Below, piece after piece: positions 43,677 to 51,505 of a DNA stretch of 64,000 nucleotides. The notes under the pieces were generated by a model that saw only the letters and a program-made list of their open reading frames with translations, did not search any database and had not been told where the DNA came from. Within the stretch, counting starts at the first letter, position 1; the number at the start of each line of letters is the position of its first letter. Origin of the DNA: Desulfobulbaceae bacterium UBA2273 (GTDB taxonomy: Bacteria > Desulfobacterota > Desulfobulbia > Desulfobulbales > Desulfurivibrionaceae); NCBI GenBank assembly GCA_002347095.1, contig DDWZ01000018.1, positions 82,405-146,404 on the forward strand. Direction: 5' to 3'. Position numbers and translations under genes: made by a program.

Positions 43677-43798
43677 CCCTTCGACAAGCTCAGGGTGAGC
43701 AGCGCTAGCGGCGACGGATGTTATCTTAACTATATTCCGTTCGTGCTGAGTCCTTCGACTTTGCTCAGGAGAGCCCTGTCGAAGCACCTGCTTGAAAC
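43677..43798. repeat. TTCGACAAGCTCAG-type palindromic repeat, copy 1
   Basis: CCCTTCGACAAGCTCAGGGTGAG and, after a 40-nt spacer, CCGTTCGTGCTGAGTCC with a CTGTCGAAGCACCTGC tail form nested inverted repeats. It is almost the exact inverse of the copy at 50277. The element fills the radical SAM / CarS-fusion gap. Confidence 0.8.
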
Positions 43799-43828
43799 AA
43801 ATTCTGAAATTCCACGAGCGCATCACCA

Positions 43829-45247
43829 ATGACCGCCGCCATCAAGATCCTCTGCTTCCTCTTCTGGGGCAACCTGCTACCGCCCCTGGCCAGCCTGGCC
43901 CTGGGCGACCGGTTGGCCAGGCCCGTGGACCACGAGGCCACCTGGTTCGACGGCCGGCCGCTCTTTGGTCCCCATAAAACCATCCGGGGCATCCTGACCA
44001 GCCTGATCGGCGCCACTCTGGCCTTCCCGCTGCTGGGGGTTTCCTGGCAGACGGCCATGGGCGCCGGAGCCCTGCTCATGGCAGGCGATCTGCTCTCCAG
44101 CTTTATCAAGCGGAGGCTGCATCTGGCCAGCGGCGAATCGGTCTTCGGGCTGGACCAGATTTTCGAAGCGCTGCTGCCCGCCCTCTATCTGGCCAGCCGG
44201 ATGCAGACCCCTCTCTGGTCACCACTCCTGGCCCTGGTCATCTTCGTGCCGGTGGCCCATGCCGGAGCCCGGTTCTGGAAGTATGTCCTCTTCAAGCCCC
44301 CCATGGAAAACTATCCGCGTTTTATCCGCTCCACGGTGCGGCTGCGCGAATGGCGCTCGTGCCATCAGCCCCTGGCGCGCTGGCATGTCTTGTTCAATCT
44401 TTCTTCCCTGATCTACAACCGGGTAGTCGTGTCCACTGTTTTCCGCCTTCTGGGGTTTTACAGGCAGGGGGTTGCCAATGCCCTGCAACTGGAGCTGAGC
44501 GAACACGACATTCCCTGCCCCAGCCTGCCACACCCTTTTGACGGCTTTACCATCCTGCTGCTCACCGACCTGCATCTCGACGGTTTGCCGGGATTGGTCG
44601 ATCAGGCCCTCGCCACAATCGGAGAGCGGCGCTTCGACCTCTGCCTGATCGGCGGCGACATCCGGATGGAAACCTACGGCCCCATCGCCCCAAGCCTCAG
44701 GGAGCTGCGCCGCCTGCTGCCCCATATCGCAACGAAGCACGGGACTTTCGGGGTGCTTGGCAACCACGACTGCATCGAGATGGTTCCGGATTTCGAGGAG
44801 GCAGGGATGCTGATGCTGGTCAACGATGCAACCCTGATCGAAAAAAACGGCGCACATCTTTGGCTGGTCGGCATCGACGACCCCAACTACTACAAGACCC
44901 ATGATCCGGCCAAAGCGTTCAGCACGGTGCCGCCCAACGGTTTCAGCATCCTGCTCGCTCACTCGCCCGAAGCCTATCGGGAAGCGGCCCGGCATCAGGC
45001 AGCCCTCTATCTCTGCGGCCATACCCACGGCGGCCAAATCTGCCTGTGCTCGGGCACGCCCATCTACACCAACAGCAGCGCCCCGCGCTTCACTGCCAGA
45101 GGACGCTGGCAATACCAGGGGATGCAGGGTTTCACCAGCCGGGGAGTCGGCGCTTCCGGCGCGCCGCTGCGTTTCAACTGCCCCGGCGAGATCGCCGTCC
45201 TCACCCTGCGCACCGCTGCATCGCAACCGGCAACAGACACCTTGTAA
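43829..45247 (+). CDS. fusion of CarS-like (CDP-archaeol synthase family) membrane domain and metallophosphoesterase
   Basis: The 472-residue protein has an N-terminal membrane domain (about residues 1-155) with G-P-H-K-T-I-R-G and G-D-L-L-S-S-F-I-K-R-R-L, motifs of the CarS/DUF46 family. Those enzymes transfer CMP or CTP onto isoprenoid or other lipid acceptors. The C-terminal half is a calcineurin-like phosphoesterase with all five motifs: D-L-H (247-249), G-G-D (275-277), G-N-H-D (311-314), A-H-S-P and G-H-T-H. This second half resembles UDP-2,3-diacylglucosamine or YkuE-type enzymes. A lipid nucleotidyl reaction coupled to pyrophosphate-bond cleavage is a plausible role. Unusual architecture. 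Confidence 0.82.
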   Translation: MTAAIKILCFLFWGNLLPPLASLALGDRLARPVDHEATWFDGRPLFGPHKTIRGILTSLIGATLAFPLLGVSWQTAMGAGALLMAGDLLSSFIKRRLHLASGESVFGLDQIFEALLPALYLASRMQTPLWSPLLALVIFVPVAHAGARFWKYVLFKPPMENYPRFIRSTVRLREWRSCHQPLARWHVLFNLSSLIYNRVVVSTVFRLLGFYRQGVANALQLELSEHDIPCPSLPHPFDGFTILLLTDLHLDGLPGLVDQALATIGERRFDLCLIGGDIRMETYGPIAPSLRELRRLLPHIATKHGTFGVLGNHDCIEMVPDFEEAGMLMLVNDATLIEKNGAHLWLVGIDDPNYYKTHDPAKAFSTVPPNGFSILLAHSPEAYREAARHQAALYLCGHTHGGQICLCSGTPIYTNSSAPRFTARGRWQYQGMQGFTSRGVGASGAPLRFNCPGEIAVLTLRTAASQPATDTL

Positions 45248-45249
45248 CC

Positions 45250-45336
45250 GGGCGTTGAAAAACTCGTTTTTCGACGCCCTGCGTACGAGCCAAGGATGGC
45301 TCGCCAATTTCGGCGAGTTCTAACTCGTTGAAATTG
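45250..45336 (+). promoter_or_regulatory. three-hairpin element with AAGGAT loop after the CarS fusion gene
   Basis: Hairpin 1 is 45250-45263/45266-45279 (one G-T pair). Hairpin 2 is CGAGCC 45286-45291, loop AAGGAT 45292-45297, GGCTCG 45298-45303; the C-AAGGAT-G context matches CsrA consensus CARGGAUG. Hairpin 3 pairs 45305-45319 with 45322-45336. The layout equals H1-H3 at 8631-8708. CsrA/RsmA binding is inference. Confidence 0.5.
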
Positions 45337-45434
45337 TGAGATCGGACAGAATTCACTTCTGGCCGATCGTGGCTGAAAAAAGCCAGGACACCTTTTTTCA
45401 ACATCCTGCTAAGACCTTTTCGCGGAGACCCGCC

Positions 45435-45767
45435 ATGCCGAACCAGCCCAAGGTGTGCATCGCCAACCGCTCGCTCACCATAACGGTCAACCCCGCCTTC
45501 AGCCTGCTCAACAACTACCTGATGCAGAACATCCCCATCCAGACCCTCTGCGGCGGCAAGGCTGCTTGCGGCCGTTGCCGGTTCCGGGTGCTTGAGGGCG
45601 CATCCCACCTCAGCCCGGTGCGTCCCGCCGAAAAGGGTCGCCTCGGGGAAGCACTGATCGCTGCGGGCTGGCGGCTTTCCTGCCAAAGCCATGCCCTGCG
45701 GGATATAACCATCGAGCTGCCGGGCCTGGAAGAGAAGCTTGACGACCTCCCCCAATCCGCCGTTTGA
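45435..45767 (+). CDS. [2Fe-2S] ferredoxin-like protein
   Basis: The 110-residue protein has the plant-type [2Fe-2S] ligand pattern C-G-G-K-A-A-C-G-R-C followed by S-C-Q. It resembles the ferredoxin module of corrinoid-activating ASKHA proteins. ATG 45435 is used; the frame extends upstream into non-homologous sequence. An actin-like ATPase starts 94 nt downstream. Whether the two proteins cooperate is speculative. Confidence 0.85.
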   Translation: MPNQPKVCIANRSLTITVNPAFSLLNNYLMQNIPIQTLCGGKAACGRCRFRVLEGASHLSPVRPAEKGRLGEALIAAGWRLSCQSHALRDITIELPGLEEKLDDLPQSAV

Positions 45768-45861
45768 TTCCACTGCAAAAACAACAACTTGCCATTTCAA
45801 AAAAGAATCTGTATGCTGACGGAAAAGTTCGCGTACCCCAACCATTTCAGGACATGACGCC

Positions 45862-46896
45862 ATGCTCTCATGCTTTCGGCAAATATTGACCCAACCCAGC
45901 ATCGCCATTGATCTCGGCACGGCCAACACCAGAGTGTACGCCAGCCAGGGAGAAGACTTCCGCGAAGAGCCGTCCCTGATCCAGCACATCCGCCAGGATC
46001 AGGAAGTTCAAGCTCCGGACGACTACTTCTCCTACCTCAACACCCAGTTCACCTCCTCCCCATTGCGCGGCGGGGTGATTGTTGATATCCACAATGCCGT
46101 TTCCCTGCTGAAACCTCTGCTGAAGCGCACGCGCACCGGCCTGCGGCACCCGGTTTCCCTGACCTGCGCCCCCACCGACACCACGGAGCTTGAACGGAAG
46201 CTGCTGACCAAGGCGGTCCGGGAAGCAGGCGCCGCCCAGGTGGCCATTATTCCGGAGGTCTGGGCCGCAGCCATCGGCGCGGGTATCGACGTGACCCTCC
46301 CCTCCGCCCAAATACTCATCGATATCGGCGAAGGCGTCACCGACATGGCCGTGATCCGCGACGGGCAACTGGCCTTTGCCACCGCGACTCGCACGGCCTG
46401 CAGCGACCTGCAGAAAGCGATACGCTCCGCGATCATCTCCCGGCACAAGGTCTGCCCCGCCCACGCGGAGACGGAACGCCTGACCCACGAAATTGCCGCC
46501 TTGCAGCAAGGCAATGATATGACCGACCGGGATATCCCGGTGCTGGGCATGGATATCATCCGTCGCCGTGAGGTGAGCATCGCGGTGCACAACCGGGAGA
46601 TCCTCGACGCCATGGCTCCGGTGCTGGCAAAGATCCTTAAGATGATCGAAACAGGGCTCAGAAAACTTCCGGAAAACGTCTCCTGCGAGGTCGTGGAATC
46701 CGGCATCTGTCTCACCGGGGGCGGCAGTTGCATCCTGGGAATGGACAGCCTGATCGGGGCACACACCGGCCTTGAGGTGCGAATCGCGCCGGACCCCATG
46801 CACTCTGTGATCAACGGGGCAATCCAGACCTTGGAGTACTGGAAGGAAAAAGAAAACTGGTGGGAGAATATCGCCTGGCCCTGCATCCCGGCATAA
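45862..46896 (+). CDS. MreB-like actin-family ATPase (paralogue)
   Basis: The 344-residue protein starts M-L-S-C-F-R-Q and reaches A-I-D-L-G-T-A-N-T, the phosphate-1 motif, at residues 15-23. A phosphate-2-like segment (I-L-I-D-I-G-E-G-V-T-D) and the adenosine motif C-L-T-G-G-G-S-C are also present. The length matches MreB. Many MreB-typical surface residues differ, and no mreC or mreD follows. It may be a second, specialised MreB or another ASKHA ATPase working with the upstream [2Fe-2S] protein. Confidence 0.8.
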   Translation: MLSCFRQILTQPSIAIDLGTANTRVYASQGEDFREEPSLIQHIRQDQEVQAPDDYFSYLNTQFTSSPLRGGVIVDIHNAVSLLKPLLKRTRTGLRHPVSLTCAPTDTTELERKLLTKAVREAGAAQVAIIPEVWAAAIGAGIDVTLPSAQILIDIGEGVTDMAVIRDGQLAFATATRTACSDLQKAIRSAIISRHKVCPAHAETERLTHEIAALQQGNDMTDRDIPVLGMDIIRRREVSIAVHNREILDAMAPVLAKILKMIETGLRKLPENVSCEVVESGICLTGGGSCILGMDSLIGAHTGLEVRIAPDPMHSVINGAIQTLEYWKEKENWWENIAWPCIPA

Positions 46897-46969
46897 GGCC
46901 GGAAAAATGAACGCGAAAATGGCGCAGGACGCGCTGCACCAATAAGCCGGAAGGCAGAACTACCAGACG

Positions 46970-47152
46970 TTACCGGATCTCAATGGCGCTGACCGGGCAG
47001 GAGGACGCAGCCTCTTCGCAATCGCAGGTATGGCATTGGTCCGGCCCTATCACCCACGATTTATCATCCCGCAATTCAAAAACCGCCGGGCACAATTCCA
47101 CGCACACCCCGCACCCGATGCACAGATCCTGATCCACTGTTGGCGTTGCCAT
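46970..47152 (-). CDS. small ferredoxin, [4Fe-4S] type
   Basis: The 60-residue protein has C-I-G-C-G-V-C followed by L-C-P, and near the C-terminus C-H-T-C-D-C and S-S-C-P. The first motif and the last C-P fit one [4Fe-4S] cluster; the extra cysteines might support a disulfide or a second centre. It is 30 nt downstream of a cupin gene on the same strand. Confidence 0.88.
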   Translation of the reverse strand: MATPTVDQDLCIGCGVCVELCPAVFELRDDKSWVIGPDQCHTCDCEEAASSCPVSAIEIR

Positions 47153-47182
47153 GGTTCTCTCCTTGGTATGGTACGAGCCGAA

Positions 47183-47716
47183 CTATTTCCCCTGATCCCG
47201 GAACCCTTCCCGGATCATCCGATATGTGCCGCTTGGTGTATCCAGATCATAAATATTGAAGTTGGTCCGCATGTCGAGCCCCTCGTAATGCACGGCAAAA
47301 TTGAGCGAGGCCGAGCCTTCCGGGCCGCTGACGATGCGGTGAAACACATGCCTCGGCCAGACCAGCATAGCGGGCTGATCGAGCAGCACCTTGCCGCCTT
47401 GCAGGATCTGGCTGGGGGTGACGGTGAAGCTCTCCATTCCGTGCGCCTGGATGTAGATATCCACCTGCCGCGTGCCATGGAGAACGATGAGGTTGTCATC
47501 CTGGTGGGGATGCATGTACCAGGGGCGGGCCACCTCGCCCACCGGCCCGGGGGAAACCGCGCTCTTTTCGTGCAGCACCCGGTCGATGGCGTCGATGCGG
47601 GGCAGGCAACCCATGGGCACGTTGTCGAAAACAACACCCGGGGTGCGGCGCAGCATCTTCAGGGGAATGATCCGATAAAAATCCTTCACTTCCTTAAATA
47701 TTTCGCAATCAGGCAT
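47183..47716 (-). CDS. cupin-domain protein
   Basis: The 177-residue protein has one cupin barrel with a metal-binding W-Y-M-H-P-H-Q-D-D motif and a second L-V-W-P-R-H-V-F-H-R motif. The double His-containing motifs suggest a metal-dependent dioxygenase or isomerase relative. ATG 47716 is preferred because AAGGAG lies 7 nt upstream. It appears to form an operon with the ferredoxin gene downstream. The substrate is not deducible. Confidence 0.82.
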   Translation of the reverse strand: MPDCEIFKEVKDFYRIIPLKMLRRTPGVVFDNVPMGCLPRIDAIDRVLHEKSAVSPGPVGEVARPWYMHPHQDDNLIVLHGTRQVDIYIQAHGMESFTVTPSQILQGGKVLLDQPAMLVWPRHVFHRIVSGPEGSASLNFAVHYEGLDMRTNFNIYDLDTPSGTYRMIREGFRDQGK

Positions 47717-47769
47717 GCTGTGCTCCTTGATAATCTTTGTACCCACCTACTTTCTTACAAAAGGACTGT

Positions 47770-47850
47770 GTGCTTCGACAAGCTCAGCACGAACGGATAA
47801 AAAACGAACTATCAATCGTCTGTTCGTTCGCCCTGAGCCTGTCGAAGGGC
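47770..47850. repeat. TTCGACAAGCTCAG-type palindromic repeat, copy 2
   Basis: GCTTCGACAAGCTCAGCACGAACGG and the inverse GTTCGTTCGCCCTGAGCCTGTCGAAG are separated by a short AT-rich spacer, in the gap before dgkA. Confidence 0.8.
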
Positions 47851-47987
47851 CACGTCAAAACGAAAAACCCGGGGATGGACTTTTTCAATATCCCTGCTAT
47901 ATTGTGACAGTTTTCGCGGCTTCCTGCAAGAGAACCTCGCCGGTCCGCCGGCCATTGGCATTGACAGCAACACCTAGGGAGAGCACC

Positions 47988-48350
47988 ATGGACAAACATA
48001 GCGGCGCGGGGTTCACCCGGATCATCAACGCCTTTGGCTGGTCCATGGCGGGTTTGAAGGCTACCATGAAGCACGAAAAAGCCTTCCAGCAGGAGCTTGG
48101 CCTCTGCCTTGTCCTGGCGCCCCTAGGACTCTGGCTGGGCGAAACCGGCATTGCAAAAGCGTTGCTCGTGGGCTCGCTCTTTCTGGTGCTGATCGTCGAG
48201 ATCCTCAACAGCGCCATCGAAGCGGTGGTGGACCGGTTCGGCACCGAACACCATCCCCTGTCCGGCCGCGCCAAGGACATGGGCTCGGCCGCCGTGTTCC
48301 TCGCCCTGGCCAATGTGGCGCTGATCTGGCTCCTGGTTCTCTTTTTCTGA
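47988..48350 (+). CDS. dgkA: diacylglycerol kinase DgkA
   Basis: DgkA is a small trimeric inner-membrane kinase that phosphorylates diacylglycerol for phospholipid recycling. The 120-residue protein has the family length and three membrane helices. The catalytic/metal segment E-I-L-N-S-A-I-E-A-V-V-D-R is intact, and A-K-D-M-G-S-A-A follows. AGGGAGAG precedes ATG 47988. A YcaO-TPR gene follows 125 nt downstream. Confidence 0.94.
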   Translation: MDKHSGAGFTRIINAFGWSMAGLKATMKHEKAFQQELGLCLVLAPLGLWLGETGIAKALLVGSLFLVLIVEILNSAIEAVVDRFGTEHHPLSGRAKDMGSAAVFLALANVALIWLLVLFF

Positions 48351-48475
48351 TCGCGAAAAATATCCCACATTGTGGCATATCCTGTCCTTGACAACCGTCC
48401 CCTTGTCGGGAATAATCTCCATCTGTCGATTCAGCATATTGTCTTGTTTTTACGAGCTTAGATACAGGTAGACCC

Positions 48476-50224
48476 ATGAACAACACCCCCATCCGCCCCA
48501 CCGACTGCTTCAAACAGTATACCGTGGACCAAGACAAGGTCTGCAGCCCCATGGAAACGGTGAACCGCTTCAAGGCGCGGCTGGTCGAAGTGAACCTGGA
48601 CATCCTCCAAGAGGTGCGCCGCATCGACAACGGCAGGCTGGACATCCCGGTCTATTTCAGCGTCTGCGGCAAGGATGCCCAAGCGGTGATCGGCAACAAG
48701 AAGCAGATGGGCAAGGGCAGCTCGCCGGAGCAATCCCAGGCCAGCGCCTGCATGGAACTGGCCGAGCGGTTCAGCTTCTTTTCCTTCAAGCAGGACGAAG
48801 CAAACTTCATCACCGACACCTACGCCAACCTCAAACAATTCGGCCAGCCGCTTCTGCCCCTGGTGCGCCTCCTGCTTTCGGTGCATGACGAAAACACCGA
48901 CATCGCCACCCTGGAGCGGCTCATCGAGGACATCCCCATCCAGTGGACCTGGGGTACCAACCTCAACAGCGGCGAGGTGCTGCTGGTGCCCTTCAGTTGG
49001 TTTTACGCGATCAACGAGTTCAACGGGCCCTCAGCGGGCAACACCTTTGAGGAAGCGATCCTCCAGGGGATCAGCGAACTGGTGGAACGGCATGTCTGCT
49101 CCCTGGTCAACCACCACCACCTCCCCACCCCAACCATTGACCCGGACTCCGTCACCGACCCGGTGGCCCGCGAGCTGCTGGACAAGTTCAGCAAAAACAA
49201 CATCGAGCTCTACCTCAACGACTTCACCCTGGACACCGGCATCCCCACGGTGGCGGCCCTGGCCATCGACCGCTCCACCTTCCCGGCCACCAGCGAAATC
49301 GTCTATACCGCAGGCACCACCCCGGATCCGGAAAAGGCCCTGATCCGGGCAATCACCGAGGTGGCCCAACTGGCCGGGGATTTCAATTCCCAAGCCAACT
49401 ACGTGGCCAGCGGGCTGCCCAAGCCCCTGTCCATGGACGAGGTGCGCTACCTCACCGAGACGGCAACCACCATCTCCATCCACGACATGCCACAACTGGC
49501 CGACAACAACATGCGGGTGGAAATCGAGCGCTGCCTGGCCGCTCTGTCCCGCTTAGGCCTTGAGGTGCTGGTGGTCAACACCATGCACGAAAAGCTCCAG
49601 GTCCCGGCGATCTACACCATCATCCCCGGCTGCCATTTCCGGGAGCGCTCCCGGATCAACAACGTGGGGCTGTTTGCCGCAAAGCTGGTGACCGAGCGGA
49701 TTTGCGATGCAAACGAACAGCTCGTCCAGCTCCTCAAGATGCAGCACTACCTGCCGGACGCCTATTATCTGGAGTATTATCTGGGCAAGAACATGCAGTC
49801 CCAAGGCGAACTTGCCGCGGCCGTGGCCCATCTGGAGCGGGCTCTAACGCTAAAGCCGGAAGAGGAGGATATCCCCTACATCTATTCCCATCTGGGCGAC
49901 TGCCTGAAGGATATGGGGGAGTACGACCGGGCCATTGCTGCCCTGCGGAAGGGGATGGAACACGACGAGGAACGGCCGGACATCCACAACCTGCTTGGAT
50001 TCTGCCATTTCAAGCGGAATGAATACGAGGTGGCCATCGCCCATTTCCACCGGGCCGTGGAGCTGAACCCGGCCTCGGCCATCGACTACGCCAACCTCGG
50101 CGTCAACCACCGCAGGCTGGGCAACAGCGCGGAAGCGGCCCGCTACTTCGAGCTGGCCCTTGATCTGGACCCGGGCATCGAGTTTGCCCGGACCCATCTG
50201 GCCGAGTTGAGTGCAGACGACTGA
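48476..50224 (+). CDS. YcaO-domain protein with C-terminal TPR repeats
   Basis: YcaO proteins are ATP-dependent enzymes that activate amide bonds to make azolines or thioamides. Residues 1-415 are the YcaO domain; the ATP/Mg motifs S-Q-A-S-A-C-M-E-L-A-E-R (about 87-98) and E-E-A-I-L-Q-G-I-S-E-L-V-E-R (about 183-196) are intact. The C-terminal part (about 420-582) holds four TPR repeats, each ending in a short A-L-x-L-x-P-like turn. No short precursor peptide, E1-like partner or TfuA is adjacent. The substrate may be a protein docked on the TPRs or, as in E. coli, another substrate related to RimO-type methylthiolation. Confidence 0.9.
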   Translation: MNNTPIRPTDCFKQYTVDQDKVCSPMETVNRFKARLVEVNLDILQEVRRIDNGRLDIPVYFSVCGKDAQAVIGNKKQMGKGSSPEQSQASACMELAERFSFFSFKQDEANFITDTYANLKQFGQPLLPLVRLLLSVHDENTDIATLERLIEDIPIQWTWGTNLNSGEVLLVPFSWFYAINEFNGPSAGNTFEEAILQGISELVERHVCSLVNHHHLPTPTIDPDSVTDPVARELLDKFSKNNIELYLNDFTLDTGIPTVAALAIDRSTFPATSEIVYTAGTTPDPEKALIRAITEVAQLAGDFNSQANYVASGLPKPLSMDEVRYLTETATTISIHDMPQLADNNMRVEIERCLAALSRLGLEVLVVNTMHEKLQVPAIYTIIPGCHFRERSRINNVGLFAAKLVTERICDANEQLVQLLKMQHYLPDAYYLEYYLGKNMQSQGELAAAVAHLERALTLKPEEEDIPYIYSHLGDCLKDMGEYDRAIAALRKGMEHDEERPDIHNLLGFCHFKRNEYEVAIAHFHRAVELNPASAIDYANLGVNHRRLGNSAEAARYFELALDLDPGIEFARTHLAELSADD

Positions 50225-50276
50225 GTAGAAAGATCACTCCGATAAAAGCGGGCCTCTCAACAACTCGGGATTTTCT

Positions 50277-50393
50277 TCAAGCAGGTGCTTCGACAGGGCT
50301 CTCTTGAGCTTGTCGAAAGGCTCAGCACGAACGGAATATCAATAGATTAAAACGATGTCCGTCGCCGCTAGCGGTGCTCGGCGGCGTGCCAAG
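50277..50393. repeat. TTCGACAAGCTCAG-type palindromic repeat, copy 3
   Basis: GGTGCTTCGACAGGGCTCTC, GAGCTTGTCGAAAGGCTCAG and CACGAACGGAATAT occur in order, followed by CCGTCGCCGCTAGCGG. It is the inverse complement of the 43677 copy with a few changes. Confidence 0.8.
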
Positions 50394-50394
50394 G

Positions 50395-50590
50395 GGATTT
50401 TCTTCCCCCCCATTTGTCCTGCCGCGCCTCGCAGACGGGGGCGGGAAAAGACGCTAAAACTGTTTGAGGGCGAAGCCCGAGTTTTTTAGCGTCCCGCCTT
50501 CGGCGAGAAGCAAGGGGAGCCCGCAGGGCCAGGACTGGCTGGGGTGCCTTTTTCTTGTTTCTTCTTTTGGGCACGCAAAAGAAGAAAAAC
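50395..50590 (+). repeat. multi-hairpin intergenic repeat, copy D
   Basis: Main hairpin: GACGCTAAAACT pairs with AGTTTTTTAGCGTC around GGGC-GAA-GCCC, replacing the inner stem of copies A-C with a different but still complementary sequence. The middle hairpin is CCCGCC-TTC-GGCGAG. The tail hairpin TTTCTTCTTTTG / CAAAAGAAGAAA (50558-50569, 50576-50587) has loop GGCACG and ends 9 nt from the trmN6 stop. Confidence 0.88.
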
Positions 50591-50595
50591 CTGGC

Positions 50596-51330
50596 TCACT
50601 CCGCATACATCGCCGCCATCTCCCCCGTATACACCCCACCCTTCGCCTGGCAGATACAAAACGGGGATAGCACTTCCAGCCCCTCCCCCCCATCCTTCAC
50701 CGCCTCCACCAGCACCAGCCCCGCCTCCGTTTCGGGATAGGGATGCACCATCCGCAACCGTTTCGGCGCAAGCCCGTTGTCCCGCAAGGCAGAAAGCAGA
50801 ATTTCGGTCCGAGCGGCGGGATAAACAAAGGCCGCCCTCCCTCCGGACTTCAAGGCGAAGGCTGCCGCCTGGGCCATCTCCCCAATCCCGCCAAGGATCT
50901 CATGCCGGGCCTGTGATCGTTCGGTTTTAGGATGATGGCGGCCGCTGGTGGTCGGGTAATAGGGAGGATTTGCTGCCACCCAATCAAAGCTGTTCGGGGG
51001 CAACAGGTCAGCAATCCGGCGACAGTCGCCTTCGACAACCGTAACCCGGCTTGCAAGGGAATTGATGGCCACGTTCCGGCGCACGACCTCGGCCAGGCGC
51101 GGCTGCAGCTCAAGGGCGACAAGGCTGATCGTGGGGTGGCGGTGGGAGAGGATCAGGGAGACAACCCCGCATCCGGCGCCCAAATCGAGGATGCGGGCCT
51201 CGGGTTGCGGAGTGAAAAAATGGGCCAGGAGAACGGCATCCACGGAAAACCGGTAGCCCTGCCGGGGCTGCAGACAGCGCAGCGTGCCCTCAAACAGACT
51301 CTCTTCGCTGAGTTCCTCGGCAATGGCCAT
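50596..51330 (-). CDS. TrmN6-like tRNA/N6-adenine methyltransferase
   Basis: The protein is a Rossmann methyltransferase of the TrmN6/YfiC group, which methylates N6 of adenosine-37 in tRNA-Val. It has the SAM motif D-L-G-A-G-C-G-V-V-S-L and the catalytic N-P-P-Y-Y. ATG 51330 gives 244 residues; the frame is open to TTG 51375. Neither has a strong ribosome-binding site. The family includes several RNA and DNA targets, so the substrate is inferred. Confidence 0.85.
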   Translation of the reverse strand: MAIAEELSEESLFEGTLRCLQPRQGYRFSVDAVLLAHFFTPQPEARILDLGAGCGVVSLILSHRHPTISLVALELQPRLAEVVRRNVAINSLASRVTVVEGDCRRIADLLPPNSFDWVAANPPYYPTTSGRHHPKTERSQARHEILGGIGEMAQAAAFALKSGGRAAFVYPAARTEILLSALRDNGLAPKRLRMVHPYPETEAGLVLVEAVKDGGEGLEVLSPFCICQAKGGVYTGEMAAMYAE

Positions 51331-51505
51331 TCGATTTTGGATCAGGAGGGAATCTTGTAACTGATCACGGAACAAGCCCTCGAAAAAATGTCATCCAAAA
51401 ATAAGCGGTCACAGGGTGCCGCAGATGCGCGAAAGAGGTTTGCCCGCTATACATCAGGTATGCGGGCAGGCCGATGACAAAGCAGATGCGGTGCCATGTG
51501 GCCGC

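Larger units (their letters stand above)
50225..50595. other. 371-nt intergenic region with two repeat classes
   Basis: The gap between ycaO-TPR and trmN6 is almost filled by a palindromic repeat (50277-50393) and multi-hairpin copy D (50395-50590). No gene is seen. Confidence 0.65.
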
